A program made the translations under genes and the position numbers. The notes under the pieces are model-generated. The model saw only the letters and a program-made list of their open reading frames with translations, had not been told where the DNA came from and ran no database searches. A stretch of 64,000 nt of DNA. Origin: Desulfuromonadaceae bacterium. GTDB lineage: Bacteria; Desulfobacterota; Desulfuromonadia; Geobacterales; Pseudopelobacteraceae. Of the stretch, positions 28,460-38,459 are shown in pieces. The stretch covers positions 1-64,000 of the forward strand of contig JAQUIT010000018.1 of assembly GCA_028681335.1 (NCBI GenBank), given 5' to 3'. Every line of letters begins with the position of its first letter. Position 1 is the first letter of the stretch.

Positions 28460-28461
28460 TC

Positions 28462-28935
28462 ATGGATAATAACCAAGTCTGTTATACATTAGATGCGGCG
28501 CTCGAAATGGCGATCAAGATGGAAGAAGAAGGTTTTCGCAATTATCTGGCCGCTGTCCGTCAGCTTACACACAAGGGTGCCAAGGATTTAATGCGGGAAA
28601 ATGCGCTTGATGAACTGAACCACAAACACCAGTTGGAGAAAGCGCTGTTGGAAGGGCATATGGAGGGTAGCAACGATCTCGATCAGCCTATTCCTACAAT
28701 GCGTCTTGATTACCTCTTCAAGAAAGAGGAGCTGGGCCCACAATCAGGAGTACGTGAGGCGCTTATTTATGCAATCCACCTGGAAAAAAGCGCCGTTGAT
28801 TTCTATGGCAGAGTCTCCGGCGGTTGCGCAGGGGCACCAATGGGAAAGCTGTTCGCCCAGCTTCTTCAGGAGGAGACTCGCCATCTTCAATCACTGGAAG
28901 ATCTCTATGAACAGCATTTTATGACCGAAAACTGA
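28462..28935 (+). CDS. Ferritin-like (rubrerythrin-type) diiron protein
   Basis: 157 residues forming a four-helix ferritin-like domain. Diiron ligands are expected in AIKMEEEGFRNY, DELNHK, HLEKSAVDFY and EETRHLQSLE, i.e. two E-x-x-H pairs plus two single Glu. There is no rubredoxin domain, so it is an erythrin-only form, likely an oxidative-stress or iron protein in an anaerobe. It is coupled to the cyclophilin gene (2-nt gap, GGAGG within the cyclophilin end). Confidence 0.88.
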   Translation: MDNNQVCYTLDAALEMAIKMEEEGFRNYLAAVRQLTHKGAKDLMRENALDELNHKHQLEKALLEGHMEGSNDLDQPIPTMRLDYLFKKEELGPQSGVREALIYAIHLEKSAVDFYGRVSGGCAGAPMGKLFAQLLQEETRHLQSLEDLYEQHFMTEN

Positions 28936-28968
28936 TCATCAACCCCGGAGATTGCTGCCGGTAGAACA

Positions 28969-29019
28969 AAAACCGGCCGACCTGCTCATGATTTTGCTGT
29001 GAGCTGGTCGGCCGGTTTT
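28969..29019. terminator. Bidirectional terminator between ferritin-like and TPR genes
   Basis: Perfect 14-bp arms AAAACCGGCCGACC/GGTCGGCCGGTTTT, extended inward by GCTCA/TGAGC after one mismatch. T and A tracts on both sides serve the convergent genes. Confidence 0.92.
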
Positions 29020-29059
29020 ACTCTGTTGGCCTGGATGACGCTGCTGAATAAAATGTACG

Positions 29060-30931
29060 TCAGAAATCCTGCAGGTCTTCATCGGAAAAATCAAGTGAAT
29101 CCGGGTGGGGTGCCGCGTCCAGGCGAGAGTGGATATCCCTGAAGTCAGGGTTGGTTGAATTAATTTCATTCAAAAGGGCCTTTGCCTCTTCTTCTTTCCC
29201 CACGGCTTCATATCCGAATGCCAACTCGTATTTCACTGCACAGCTTTCTTCTTCGCTTAATCCGGGTTTTAGCAGTGCCAGCAGCATTGTAATGGCTTTT
29301 TCAACGTCACCGCGCTCTCTCAGGCAAGCGCACTGCATTATTAAACACTCGACCCGTCGCGATGCGTCTTGCGCAGCCTGGCGATACTCGCTAATCGCCT
29401 CATCATAAAGCCCCATCTCTTTAAAAGCCTGGCCAAGGTCAAAATGAGACTGGGCGTCTGAATCCTCCATTTCGCTGCCGAACTTAACAACACGCGGAGC
29501 TGTGCTGATAGTGTCAAATAAATCTTCGACTGACTCTAACCAGTTCTCTGATTCTGAGGATGTACCGTCTTCCTGATCCATAGAACCAAAGGTGGGATCC
29601 ATGTCGATGTCAATATCGATCTCTATATCTTCGTCAGGTTGCCATGATGTCGCGGCAGCAGCAATTGAATTGCCGCTGTCCAGGAGTTGTGTCGACCCGA
29701 GGTCTTCTGTCCCGGTTTCCAACCCAAGACCTGTTGGCTGCTCCAGGGAGCTCTCAGCGAAGAAAACCGAGCCGTCAATTTCTTCGGGGCCTGAATGCTG
29801 CTCATTGGAAAAAGCGTGCAAAGCCTCCGGTTCAGTGGCGGTAGGCTGACTTCTATCTGTAACTGATCGCAAGGATTGCCGTTTTGATGTAAGTAAACTG
29901 ATTTCGATCTCATCGCCACTTGCGGTGGCGACCCTTATGAGTCCATCCAGAATTCTGATGCTGATCGGATCAATCTTTTCGAGTGCGTGATAGATATCCT
30001 CAAGTTGTTGCAGAAAGCCCGCGGAAATAAGAAGTTGTTCGTATTTATCAAGGAGCTCCAGTGCTCCTGCCAGATTTCTCTCGGCGGCGAGGGATGAAAT
30101 CAAACCGAGCATTGCTGCAGGTTCTGTCGGGAAAAAATTAAGATAGTGCTGGTAGGCAATTTTGAGCCGCTGTGGCTGTTCAAGCAACTGGTAGGCTTTT
30201 ACTATTAAATCCCAGGCAGATTTGTTGTTGGGGTTGCTGCGGAGGAGGCTCTGAAGACTGCCAATTGCTGTTGCGGCACTACCCTGGCTGATCTGCTCTG
30301 AGAGGACTTCGAGCAAGAAGTCAGGTTTGTCGGGGAAACTCTGCTGAACGCGAGCACAGACTTTGGAAAGTGTAGCATTGTCAGCGCGCTCAAGAAGCAA
30401 AGCGGCCGTTTTTGAAAATACGGCGTACGATTCGTTCTTCTTTCCATGTTGAGCGTAGGCCTCTGCAAGTTTGATTTTAATTGGTATATTCTGCGGATCA
30501 ACTTTTTGCATCCTGTCAAGGATGTCGAGTGCCTCGGTTTTTTCCCCGTTTTTTTCATGGAATTCATAGACGAGTTTGTATTCTGAAAGTGAATTTGTGA
30601 TGAGTCCATGTTTTTCGTTCAGTTCGGCAAGAGTCAGGGAGAGAGAAATATCAGCAGGGAAAAGTTTTTGCAGCTGCTTGTATACCGCAATGGCTTTGAG
30701 GTAAAAACCGTTTTTTGCGAAGTGCTTGCCGATTGTTTCAAATTCTTTGCGTGCATCATCACTCCTCCCGCATTTAATCAGCAGCTCAGCCAGTTTTTGA
30801 CGCTGGCTAATAGCGGCAGGTTCTGCGGCAAGAATCTGTTCATAGACTTTGGCAGCCTTATCAAATTGACCGCGTAGCACGAACTTTTGAGCCTCTTCAA
30901 TCAGCTTGTCTTTTTTTGAGCTAACAGCCAT
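29060..30931 (-). CDS. Large TPR-repeat protein
   Basis: 623 residues, no signal peptide. N-terminal and central TPRs (about 15-330), an acidic low-complexity linker rich in Glu, Asp and Ser (about 355-480, including alternating Asp-Ile), and further TPRs at the C-terminus (about 495-590) ending in an acidic tail. The N-terminal start MAVSSKKDKLIEEAQKF is typical of a deltaproteobacterial family often near pilus or motility genes, but no partner is adjacent here. Presumably a cytoplasmic scaffold; function not assignable. AAAGGGGA precedes the ATG. Confidence 0.85.
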   Translation of the reverse strand: MAVSSKKDKLIEEAQKFVLRGQFDKAAKVYEQILAAEPAAISQRQKLAELLIKCGRSDDARKEFETIGKHFAKNGFYLKAIAVYKQLQKLFPADISLSLTLAELNEKHGLITNSLSEYKLVYEFHEKNGEKTEALDILDRMQKVDPQNIPIKIKLAEAYAQHGKKNESYAVFSKTAALLLERADNATLSKVCARVQQSFPDKPDFLLEVLSEQISQGSAATAIGSLQSLLRSNPNNKSAWDLIVKAYQLLEQPQRLKIAYQHYLNFFPTEPAAMLGLISSLAAERNLAGALELLDKYEQLLISAGFLQQLEDIYHALEKIDPISIRILDGLIRVATASGDEIEISLLTSKRQSLRSVTDRSQPTATEPEALHAFSNEQHSGPEEIDGSVFFAESSLEQPTGLGLETGTEDLGSTQLLDSGNSIAAAATSWQPDEDIEIDIDIDMDPTFGSMDQEDGTSSESENWLESVEDLFDTISTAPRVVKFGSEMEDSDAQSHFDLGQAFKEMGLYDEAISEYRQAAQDASRRVECLIMQCACLRERGDVEKAITMLLALLKPGLSEEESCAVKYELAFGYEAVGKEEEAKALLNEINSTNPDFRDIHSRLDAAPHPDSLDFSDEDLQDF

Positions 30932-31193
30932 TAATCCCCTTTAGCCGGAGCTGTCTGTATACAACCAGCATGAACAATGCTTAAAATAGGTAAAAGCTAC
31001 TGTAGCCATGGCGGTTTGTCAAGTTTAATATCCAGGTTTATCCTTGGATATTCAGCTCGTTATGCGGTTTTATTTTGCTTTGACATGGCCCGGAAAATCC
31101 TTTACGGTACTTCTGGTTTTTGAGTTGTTGTTAACACTGAAATGGTCGTGACCTTGAAGGGTCTTATTCTCGTCATAATCCGGAGGCTGTGGG

Positions 31194-32150
31194 ATGCGTT
31201 TCCTGCCGAAAGCAAATCCGCTGTACGAAAAAGTATCCGCCGGTAAAGTTGTTATGCCGGAGGTTCTGGAAAAACTCGGTTCCGGTGGTTTTACCGGGTA
31301 TCTTCATCACTCGGCTCCAGAGTTTGACTTTTATGGAGTGTTTGCAAAGGGAAAGCTGCTGTGTGCCATCAGTAGTGATGCCGGTCGTGATAAAACCGGA
31401 TTTGAAGCAATTGTACTTCTCTTTGACAAGGTGCTTTCGGCGGGTGGCGAAATAAATGTCTATCGCATGACCGGAGATCTTGCCGTATGCGCCTATGCTC
31501 TGGTCCTCGGCTCTCGTCTATTGGATGGTGAAGAGGTGCGGCAGGTCGATATTAAGGGTGTCCTGGCCAGGCTGAAGGGGCAGGATGTGAACGGGGTCGT
31601 ACGTTTTTATACGTTGGACCGTTCTGCAATGATTTTTTATAAAGACGGGCTCCCAATTGGATTCTATCATGACGGCTCCAGTTCGATTGAATCGTCTCCG
31701 GATGAATCGCGAAAAATAGCCGCTCTACCGGGAGCACGTGTTGAAATTTGTTCAACCAGGACTCTCGAAGAGTTGTTGCAGTACGATCTCCTGCAAATGG
31801 TTAACCTGCAAAAGCTATGGGAATCCGCCCAGTCACGAAATGTGGCCCCAATTGCGAAACAAGCCGTTGCCGCCGCTGTCTTGACTTCAACTGTGAGTGA
31901 AGAGAAACTGCTCGAACTTGTTGACGATGTTTCTGAAGTGGCCTCGGCGTATCTCTCCAGAGCGGGGCGCACTATTGTTGAGAAAAGAATCAAGGAAATG
32001 GGCGGCCCCTCGCAGTTGCTGGATGACGCCAAGCGCACGCTCTTTTTTGCCCAGGTAGAGGCAGACGCCATTGAAGCCGACTCTGACGCTCGCATTGATG
32101 AAATGATTGATCTGATGAAATCTGAAATTGTTGGTAGACTTGCTGTTTAG
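31194..32150 (+). CDS. PATAN/DUF4388-like protein, paralogue 1
   Basis: 318 residues, cytoplasmic. The N-terminal third (LPKANPLYEKV, PEVLEKLGSGGFTGYL, FAKGKLLCAISSD) resembles the DUF4388/PATAN signalling-adaptor fold; a second similar unit is about 118-185 (VDIKGVLARLKG, SAMIFYKDGLPIGFYHDGSS). The last 90 residues are helical. It is clearly paralogous to the gene at 55777-56739, sharing SAMIFYKDG.P.GF.HDGSS and the opening LPK. PATAN proteins often connect two-component or GTPase systems, but no partner is adjacent. GGAGG 8 nt upstream. Monocistronic. Confidence 0.75.
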   Translation: MRFLPKANPLYEKVSAGKVVMPEVLEKLGSGGFTGYLHHSAPEFDFYGVFAKGKLLCAISSDAGRDKTGFEAIVLLFDKVLSAGGEINVYRMTGDLAVCAYALVLGSRLLDGEEVRQVDIKGVLARLKGQDVNGVVRFYTLDRSAMIFYKDGLPIGFYHDGSSSIESSPDESRKIAALPGARVEICSTRTLEELLQYDLLQMVNLQKLWESAQSRNVAPIAKQAVAAAVLTSTVSEEKLLELVDDVSEVASAYLSRAGRTIVEKRIKEMGGPSQLLDDAKRTLFFAQVEADAIEADSDARIDEMIDLMKSEIVGRLAV

Positions 32151-32252
32151 TAAGCCGGAAGTATCCTCGGTACGATTTTTTACGGGAAATAACTCCGTTA
32201 GCGCACTTATCCTGGCCGTCTGGGCCAGAATGCTCTACAACAGAGGCTGATA

Positions 32253-32888
32253 GTGCACGTCCAGCAGATGCTAAAGGAGTACCTGGAGCTTCACGGGTAC
32301 TGGGTATTGTTCATCGGGACATTTCTGGAAGGTGAAGCGATCCTGCTTCTGGCGGGCTTTCTTGCTTTCCAGGGGTACCTGAATGTTCTGGGCGTAATCG
32401 GTACCGCCTGGGCAGGCTCTTTTCTTGGCGATCAGTTCTATTTTTACCTTGGTCACTACAAAGGGAAGTGGGTATTCAAGCGCTTTCACTCGATAGCCAA
32501 AAAGTTCCGCGAAGCTCTTAAGTTAATTGAAAAATATGGCAACTACGTGGCGTTTATCTCCCGCTTCACCTATGGTTTCAGAATTGTTCTGCCGATTATT
32601 CTCGGACTTACCAATCTTGCCCCCCGTACATTCCTCTGGATAAATCTTGTGAGCGCTTTGATCTGGGCTGTTGCTTTTTCTCTTGGCGGGTATCTGTTCG
32701 GTAAAAGTGCTTCACTCGTATTAGATAATGTCAGCAATTACGAACAGTACCTCGTCCTGGCTCTGTTTGGATTTATCTCTATGGCATGGTGCATTCATGC
32801 CTATCACGTATGGAAACTAAAAAAGCCGGCTAGGCAGCGGCTGGCACGGATGCGTGCCATACATGCATCAAGAAAGGCAGTCTCTTGA
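32253..32888 (+). CDS. DedA-family membrane protein (VTT domain)
   Basis: 211 residues with four or five membrane segments. The VTT/DedA signature is present: FLEGEAILLLAGFLA, AGSFLGDQFYFYLG, FISRFTYGFRIVLPIILGL with the conserved glycine and arginine, and a C-terminal amphipathic basic tail. DedA proteins act in lipid-carrier recycling (undecaprenyl phosphate or phospholipid flipping). GTG start with GAGG upstream; an ATG 15 nt in is an alternative. It overlaps the next gene. Confidence 0.9.
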   Translation: MHVQQMLKEYLELHGYWVLFIGTFLEGEAILLLAGFLAFQGYLNVLGVIGTAWAGSFLGDQFYFYLGHYKGKWVFKRFHSIAKKFREALKLIEKYGNYVAFISRFTYGFRIVLPIILGLTNLAPRTFLWINLVSALIWAVAFSLGGYLFGKSASLVLDNVSNYEQYLVLALFGFISMAWCIHAYHVWKLKKPARQRLARMRAIHASRKAVS

Positions 32889-33619
32889 ACAAAGACATCA
32901 CTATCATTCTGGTTGAACCTCAATCGCCCGGGAATATCGGCATGACCTGCCGTGCCATGAAAAACATGGGTTTTGCACAGCTGAGAATCGTAAAGGGGTG
33001 CGACCGTTTTGATCCTGAATCGCTGAAGTTTGCGGTTGCCGCGCGTGACCTGCTCGAATCGGCCCAGGTGTTTCCTGATCTGGCTTCTGCCATGGCAGAC
33101 TGCACCCTGACTGTCGGTACGACCCGGAGACATGGTAAGTATCGTCAGGAAATCCTTTCTCCGCTTGAGGTGGCGCATTGCCTTAATGAACAAGTAACTC
33201 CGGACTGTCGGGCAGCACTTGTTTTTGGGCGCGAGGACAGCGGGCTGACAACCGAAGAGCTGTCCCTCTGTCGCTGGCATGCCACCATTCCGACTTCGAG
33301 TGAGTATGGTTCGCTCAATCTGGCCCAGTCAGTGCTGCTTTTCTGCTATGAACTTGGCAAGGCCTCTGAGTCACCGGGAGGGGGGCGCCCACTCGAGTTG
33401 GCAAAGTCAGAAGAGATGGAAACGCTTTTCGTGCATTTTAATGCTACGTTGAACAAGATCGGATTTCTTAATGAACAAAATCCGGCGCACATGATGCGTT
33501 CTCTGCGGAGAATCTTCTTTAGGGCGAATCTTGATAGCCGTGAAGTGACCGTCCTGCGTGGGATGCTGACCCAGATCGACTGGGCCAGCTCTGGTTTTGA
33601 CGGCAGGAAACGTTCGTGA
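32885..33619 (+). CDS. trmJ: tRNA 2'-O-methyltransferase, TrmJ type
   Basis: 244 residues, SPOUT methyltransferase. EPQSPGNIGMTCRAMKNMGF, ALVFGREDSGL and IPTSSEYGSLNLAQSV are the three conserved TrmH/TrmJ motifs forming the knotted SAM site. It modifies position 32 of tRNAs in E. coli. TTG start overlapping the dedA stop codon, consistent with coupled translation. Confidence 0.92.
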   Translation: MNKDITIILVEPQSPGNIGMTCRAMKNMGFAQLRIVKGCDRFDPESLKFAVAARDLLESAQVFPDLASAMADCTLTVGTTRRHGKYRQEILSPLEVAHCLNEQVTPDCRAALVFGREDSGLTTEELSLCRWHATIPTSSEYGSLNLAQSVLLFCYELGKASESPGGGRPLELAKSEEMETLFVHFNATLNKIGFLNEQNPAHMMRSLRRIFFRANLDSREVTVLRGMLTQIDWASSGFDGRKRS

Positions 33620-33894
33620 CTCCGACAGTCATTGGTCTTGTTGCCGGTACTCTTACAAGTGTTGCTGCCATTCCTCAGGTATTCAAAACGCTGAAAAGCC
33701 GTAACGTCCGCGATATTTCCGTATGGCAGCCGCTTCTGCTGGCTTTCGGTGTTGCACTCTGGATGGTGTACGGCTTTCTTATTAATGATCTTCCCCTTAT
33801 TGTGGCCAACATTATTCCGCTGGTCTGCAATGTTGGTCTGACCGGCATGAAAATGCGCTTTGGCACTAACGATTTCAATGATTACGGAAAGTAA
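33616..33894 (+). CDS. SemiSWEET-type sugar transporter (PQ-loop)
   Basis: 92 residues with three membrane helices, the half-transporter that dimerises. The PQ motif is in AIPQVFKTLKSRNVRDIS, with IIPLVCNVGLTG in helix 3. Likely a passive sugar transporter in the inner membrane. GTG start overlapping the trmJ stop by 4 nt (GTGA). Confidence 0.9.
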   Translation: MTPTVIGLVAGTLTSVAAIPQVFKTLKSRNVRDISVWQPLLLAFGVALWMVYGFLINDLPLIVANIIPLVCNVGLTGMKMRFGTNDFNDYGK

Positions 33895-33924
33895 CTTCTA
33901 AAACATTCCGGGCGAGCGATCTAT

Positions 33925-35274
33925 TTGGACATCTTTTCTGAAAAAACAATTCTCTCGGTCAGTCGTCTGACGGCTCTGCTTCGCGGGGTGCTTGAAGAAA
34001 ACTTTGAGCAGCTCTGGGTGCAGGGGGAAATTTCCAACCTCTCTTATCCGTCTTCCGGACATTGCTATTTTACCCTCAAGGACTCCGGTGCCCAGCTGCG
34101 CTGCGTGATGTTCAAGAGCGCCGTGAAAAATCTTAAATTCCGCCTTACGGATGGGATGGCGCTGATCGTGCGTGGTCGTATTTCAGTGTACGACCAGCGT
34201 GGTGAGTATCAGCTGGTTTGTGAATACATGGAGCCGGCAGGGATTGGCGCTCTACAGACCGCCTTCGTGCAGTTGAAGGAAAAACTGGCGCTCGATGGAT
34301 TGTTTGATGAAACGCATAAGATGTGTATGCCGTGTTTTCCACGTAAAATTGGTGTTATTACTTCGCCAACCGGCGCTGCTATCCACGATATCCTTCATGT
34401 GTTGAAGCGCCGCTTTGCTTCGCTGGATGTGCTGCTGTACCCGGTGCGCGTTCAGGGGGAGGGCGCAGCCCTCGAGATCGCGCGCGCTATTGATGAGATG
34501 AGCCGGCTGGCTGAGGTAGACATCGTTATTGTCGGTCGTGGCGGCGGCTCGCTCGAGGATCTCTGGGCTTTTAACGAGGAGGTCGTGGCCCGGGCGGTTT
34601 ATCGTTCAAAGATTCCGGTTATCTCGGCGGTTGGGCACGAAACAGACTGGACGATTTGCGATTTTGTTGCTGATCTGCGTGCTCCAACACCATCAGCCGC
34701 TGCAGAGTTGGTAATCTCAAGCGCCGATGAACTGCGTCACCAGATGGAGGCTCTTTCCCATCGATTGCGCAGGTCCGTTGAGATGCTGCTGGTTAACTAT
34801 GATCATCGTCTTGGTGGTCTGCGCCGCGCATTGCATGATCCGCGGACGATGCTGGGGCACCTTGGTCAGCGGATGGATGATTTGACCGGAAGGCTTGATA
34901 TGGGTCTTAGTGTTGCAGTGTCACGGCGTCGAGATCGCTTTGAGCGACTTCAGGCCGCATTACAGTACAGCGATCCGAAAGTGATTGTCGATGCTTTGCG
35001 TCAGCGGATTGAGCTTTTGTCTGTTCGGGCAGAGCATTCACTGTCACAATATCTGGATGCCGTGCGTCAGGAGTTTGGAGATAATTCCGCTCGATTGGAA
35101 GTGCTTTCTCCGCTTAAAACTCTTGCACGTGGATATGCGATCGCAATGCATGACGGTGCTGGAGCTGTTGTTACGGATGCCGGCTCTTTGGAAGTTGGTG
35201 AGCGTTTGCTGCTGAAGCTTTATAGTGGGCAGGCGCAGTGCCGGGTAGAGTCTGTTGAAACCGGCAAAACTTGA
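33925..35274 (+). CDS. xseA: Exodeoxyribonuclease VII large subunit
   Basis: 449 residues. N-terminal OB-fold (QLWVQGEISNLS, GHCYFTLKD), catalytic core (KIGVITSPTGAAIHDILHVLKRR, VGRGGGSLEDLWAFNEE, SAVGHETDWTICDFVADLRAPTPSAAAE split over 260-320) and a C-terminal coiled coil. Degrades single-stranded DNA with XseB. Starts at a TTG at 33925, which gives the usual length; a nearby stronger start was not seen. Same operon as xseB, ispA and dxs. Confidence 0.95.
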   Translation: MDIFSEKTILSVSRLTALLRGVLEENFEQLWVQGEISNLSYPSSGHCYFTLKDSGAQLRCVMFKSAVKNLKFRLTDGMALIVRGRISVYDQRGEYQLVCEYMEPAGIGALQTAFVQLKEKLALDGLFDETHKMCMPCFPRKIGVITSPTGAAIHDILHVLKRRFASLDVLLYPVRVQGEGAALEIARAIDEMSRLAEVDIVIVGRGGGSLEDLWAFNEEVVARAVYRSKIPVISAVGHETDWTICDFVADLRAPTPSAAAELVISSADELRHQMEALSHRLRRSVEMLLVNYDHRLGGLRRALHDPRTMLGHLGQRMDDLTGRLDMGLSVAVSRRRDRFERLQAALQYSDPKVIVDALRQRIELLSVRAEHSLSQYLDAVRQEFGDNSARLEVLSPLKTLARGYAIAMHDGAGAVVTDAGSLEVGERLLLKLYSGQAQCRVESVETGKT

Positions 35275-35329
35275 CGCCATTGGGCATACATGTATAGAAT
35301 CCTAAACTTGATTATGAGAGACACTGACT

Positions 35330-35560
35330 ATGGCTACCGATAAATTTGAAGCATCTCTGAAAAAACTGGAAGAGATTGTAAAACGCCTGGAAACCGGTTC
35401 GCTTTCCTTGGAAGACTCCCTGAAAGCATTTGAAGAGGGGGTAAAGCATGCGGCTTTCTGCTCCAGCAGGCTTGAAGATGCCGAACGGAGGGTAGAAATA
35501 CTGTTAAAGCAGAAGGATGGTTCTCTGAAAAGGGAGCCTTTTGAACCCGGCCAAGAGTGA
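35330..35560 (+). CDS. xseB: Exodeoxyribonuclease VII small subunit
   Basis: 76 residues. The helical hairpin FEASLKKLEEIVKRLETGSLSLEDSLKAFEEG is the family signature (written here in parts: LEEIVKRLETG, LSLEDSLKAFEEGV). Partner of XseA, 55 nt upstream. Confidence 0.95.
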   Translation: MATDKFEASLKKLEEIVKRLETGSLSLEDSLKAFEEGVKHAAFCSSRLEDAERRVEILLKQKDGSLKREPFEPGQE

Positions 35561-35577
35561 CAGAAAGGGGACCACTG

Positions 35578-36471
35578 ATGGATCTAAAGGTTTATTTGAA
35601 AGAACAGTGTGCCCGGGTGGATGCGGCGCTTGATAGATTTCTTCCACGGGGGACGGAGTTGCCGCATAGTCTGCATAAGGCGATGCGCTACTCTGTTTTT
35701 GCCGGCGGCAAACGTGTGCGTCCCATCCTCATGCTGGCTGCCTGTCAGGCCGTTGGTGGCGATGCCGAGCGAGCACTTCCGGCCTCATGTGCAATGGAGA
35801 TGATCCACACCTATTCACTTATTCATGATGATCTGCCGGCCATGGATGACGATGATTTCAGGCGTGGTAATCCGACGTGTCATAAAGTTTTCGGGGAGGC
35901 AATTGCAATCCTGGCTGGCGACGCGCTTTTAACTGAGGCTTTCAAGCTGACCAGTGATCCCCGTTTTACAGCTGGTTGCGAACCTCTCGGGTTGCTGGCT
36001 GTCATTCATGAAATTGCGGCCTGTGCCGGCTCATATGGCATGGTCGGTGGTCAGGTCATCGATATGGAGAGTGAAGGGCAGCGAGATATCGATCTGGCAA
36101 CCGTTCAGTATATTCATACCCACAAAACCGGAGCGTTGATCAAAGCTTCCGTCGTGGCCGGAGCGATTCTGGGGGGGGCTTCAGGGCAGCAGTTGGCGGC
36201 AATCACCCGCTATGGAGAGGCTGCCGGACTGGCTTTCCAGATCGCAGACGATATCCTTGATATTGAGGGTACGACCGAAGAAATCGGTAAGGATGCCGGC
36301 AGTGATGAGGCCCGCGGTAAGGCCACATATCCAGCTGTAATGGGCTTGTCTGCTGCCAAGGGAGAGGCTGAGGCAATGATGGATGAGGCGTTAAGGGCTT
36401 TGGAGATTTTTGGTGCAGAGGCTGATGCTCTGAGGGGAATAGCACGTTATATCGTGCAGCGCAGAAACTGA
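35578..36471 (+). CDS. ispA: Farnesyl/geranyl diphosphate synthase
   Basis: 297 residues, trans-isoprenyl diphosphate synthase. First aspartate-rich motif [10 protein letters not shown] with the four-residue insertion of bacterial FPP synthases, second motif DDILD, and GGKRVRP. Makes C15 (possibly C20) precursors for quinones and undecaprenyl phosphate. The frame opens with GTG at 35557 overlapping xseB, but the ATG at 35578 has AAGGGGA at good distance. Confidence 0.94.
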   Translation: MDLKVYLKEQCARVDAALDRFLPRGTELPHSLHKAMRYSVFAGGKRVRPILMLAACQAVGGDAERALPASCAMEMIHTYSLIHDDLPAMDDDDFRRGNPTCHKVFGEAIAILAGDALLTEAFKLTSDPRFTAGCEPLGLLAVIHEIAACAGSYGMVGGQVIDMESEGQRDIDLATVQYIHTHKTGALIKASVVAGAILGGASGQQLAAITRYGEAAGLAFQIADDILDIEGTTEEIGKDAGSDEARGKATYPAVMGLSAAKGEAEAMMDEALRALEIFGAEADALRGIARYIVQRRN

Positions 36472-36505
36472 ATCAACTGCATTTCATAATGAAGACGGGC
36501 GAAGT

Positions 36506-38380
36506 ATGTCAATTCTTGAAAAAATAGATTCACCGGAAGATGTCAAAAGACTTGCCTCCTCACGGCTCCCTGAGCTTGCAGCGGAACTGCGGCGGGTCAT
36601 TATCCAGACCTGTGCCGCCAACGGCGGCCATCTGGCTCCGTCTTTGGGGGTCGTGGAGTTGACAATCGCCCTGCACAGGGTGTTTACCACTCCTGCTGAT
36701 AAAATAGTCTGGGACGTCGGTCATCAAGCGTATGCTCACAAGCTTCTGACCGGTCGCCGAGACGATTTCGCTTCACTGCGGACACTTAACGGTATTAGCG
36801 GCTTTCCTAAGCGGCATGAGTCACCGCATGATGCCTTTGACGTCGGTCACTCCTCTACCTCAATATCTGCAGCTACCGGTTTTGCGGTCGCCCGGGATTT
36901 AGACGGGCGCAGAGACAAGGTCCTGGCGGTAATCGGTGACGGCTCCATGACCGGCGGCATAGCTTATGAGGCGATAAACCACGCCGGTGAATTGAACAAA
37001 GACCTGATTGTCATCTTAAACGACAATGAGATGTCGATTGCTGAGAATGTCGGCGCCATCTCTACTTTTCTCTCCCGCACATCTTCCAGTGAATTCCTGC
37101 ATCGCTTCAAGAAAAATACAGAATTGTTTCTGAAACGGACAGATATGGGCGGTCACGTGCTGCAGTTGGCCAAAAAGGTGGAGGAATCCTTCAAAGGACT
37201 CTTCACTCCAGGCATGCTCTTTGAGGCGTTTGGTTTTGAGTATATAGGCCCGATAGACGGCCATGACCTCCCAATGCTGATAGAAACAATGGAAAGGGTA
37301 AAAAGCTTTGAGAATGCTGTCTTGGTGCATGTCCTGACGAAGAAGGGAAAAGGGTATAAGCCTGCCGAGAAAAATCCCGCGCTGTATCACGGGGTCGGTC
37401 CGTTTGATGCAGAGACCGGCAAGATACTCAAAGGGAAGGGGGGGGGCACCTCGTACACGGCTGTTTTTGGAGCGGCTATTTGCAAGTTGGCCGCCGAGGA
37501 TGAGCGTATTGTTGCCATTACCGCTGCAATGCCCGATGGTACCGGGCTATCCGGATTCTCCAAGGAGTTTCCTGAGCGTTTTTATGATGTTGGTATTGCC
37601 GAGCAGCATGGTGTGACTTTTGCCGCCGGTTTGGCCGCTGGCGGTTATCGTCCGGTTTTTGCAGTCTACTCCAGTTTCTTGCAGCGGGCTTATGATCAGG
37701 TTTGTCATGACGTCTGTCTGCAAAACCTGCCGGTCACGTTTGCTATCGATCGCTGCGGTGTTGTTGGTAACGACGGTCCGACGCATCACGGTGCTTTTGA
37801 TATCTCATATCTGCGCCATCTACCCAATCTGACCATGATGGCACCCAAAGACGAAAATGAGCTGCAGCACATGCTGGCTACAGCCATCAATCTTGGGACT
37901 CCTGCCGCGATACGTTATCCTCGCGGAAACGGCTACGGCGTGCCCTTGGACCAGATGCTTGAGTCTCTTCCGGTGGGGCGTGCCGAACTGTTGCGTGCAG
38001 GCAATAGCGCAGCGGTTCTTGCCCTCGGAGCTATGGTGTATCCGGCTTTAGATTCTGCAGCAGTCCTGGATGTGGAAGGGATTGAGCTGACGGTCGTAAA
38101 TGCCCGTTTTGTAAAGCCGCTTGACGAAGCATTGATTGTTGCGTTGGCAGAGAAACATGGGATTCTGATAACTATTGAAGAAAATGCCCTTCAGGGCGGT
38201 TTTGGTTCTGCGGTCCTGGAGCTTCTTGAACAGCGTGGCCTTGGCGGAGTACGGGTGCTGCGCCTGGGGTATCCAGACTCATATATTCCCCAGGGTGAGC
38301 AGAGTGAACTCCGTGCCATGATGGGGCTGGACAGTGGAGGAATTACCTCCTCTATTCGTACTTTTCTTTCCCACCAGTGA
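36506..38380 (+). CDS. dxs: 1-Deoxy-D-xylulose-5-phosphate synthase
   Basis: 624 residues, thiamine-diphosphate enzyme of the MEP pathway condensing pyruvate and glyceraldehyde 3-phosphate. [11 protein letters not shown], the ThDP motif [15 protein letters not shown] to [24 protein letters not shown] with the catalytic Glu, and [15 protein letters not shown] are intact. Follows ispA by 34 nt, so two isoprenoid enzymes share the xse operon, a frequent bacterial arrangement. Confidence 0.97.
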   Translation: MSILEKIDSPEDVKRLASSRLPELAAELRRVIIQTCAANGGHLAPSLGVVELTIALHRVFTTPADKIVWDVGHQAYAHKLLTGRRDDFASLRTLNGISGFPKRHESPHDAFDVGHSSTSISAATGFAVARDLDGRRDKVLAVIGDGSMTGGIAYEAINHAGELNKDLIVILNDNEMSIAENVGAISTFLSRTSSSEFLHRFKKNTELFLKRTDMGGHVLQLAKKVEESFKGLFTPGMLFEAFGFEYIGPIDGHDLPMLIETMERVKSFENAVLVHVLTKKGKGYKPAEKNPALYHGVGPFDAETGKILKGKGGGTSYTAVFGAAICKLAAEDERIVAITAAMPDGTGLSGFSKEFPERFYDVGIAEQHGVTFAAGLAAGGYRPVFAVYSSFLQRAYDQVCHDVCLQNLPVTFAIDRCGVVGNDGPTHHGAFDISYLRHLPNLTMMAPKDENELQHMLATAINLGTPAAIRYPRGNGYGVPLDQMLESLPVGRAELLRAGNSAAVLALGAMVYPALDSAAVLDVEGIELTVVNARFVKPLDEALIVALAEKHGILITIEENALQGGFGSAVLELLEQRGLGGVRVLRLGYPDSYIPQGEQSELRAMMGLDSGGITSSIRTFLSHQ

Positions 38381-38417
38381 CGTTTGAATAAAAAACGACA
38401 TGGATGTAAATAATGTC

Positions 38418-38448
38418 TTGCGTCACACGAATAGCCATGGTATATAAT
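38418..38448 (+). promoter_or_regulatory. Promoter of tRNA-Pro
   Basis: Consensus TATAAT at 38443-38448, with TTGCGT (38418-38423) 19 nt upstream; the tRNA begins 12 nt downstream of the -10. Confidence 0.6.
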
Positions 38449-38459
38449 GCGTCTTTCGT

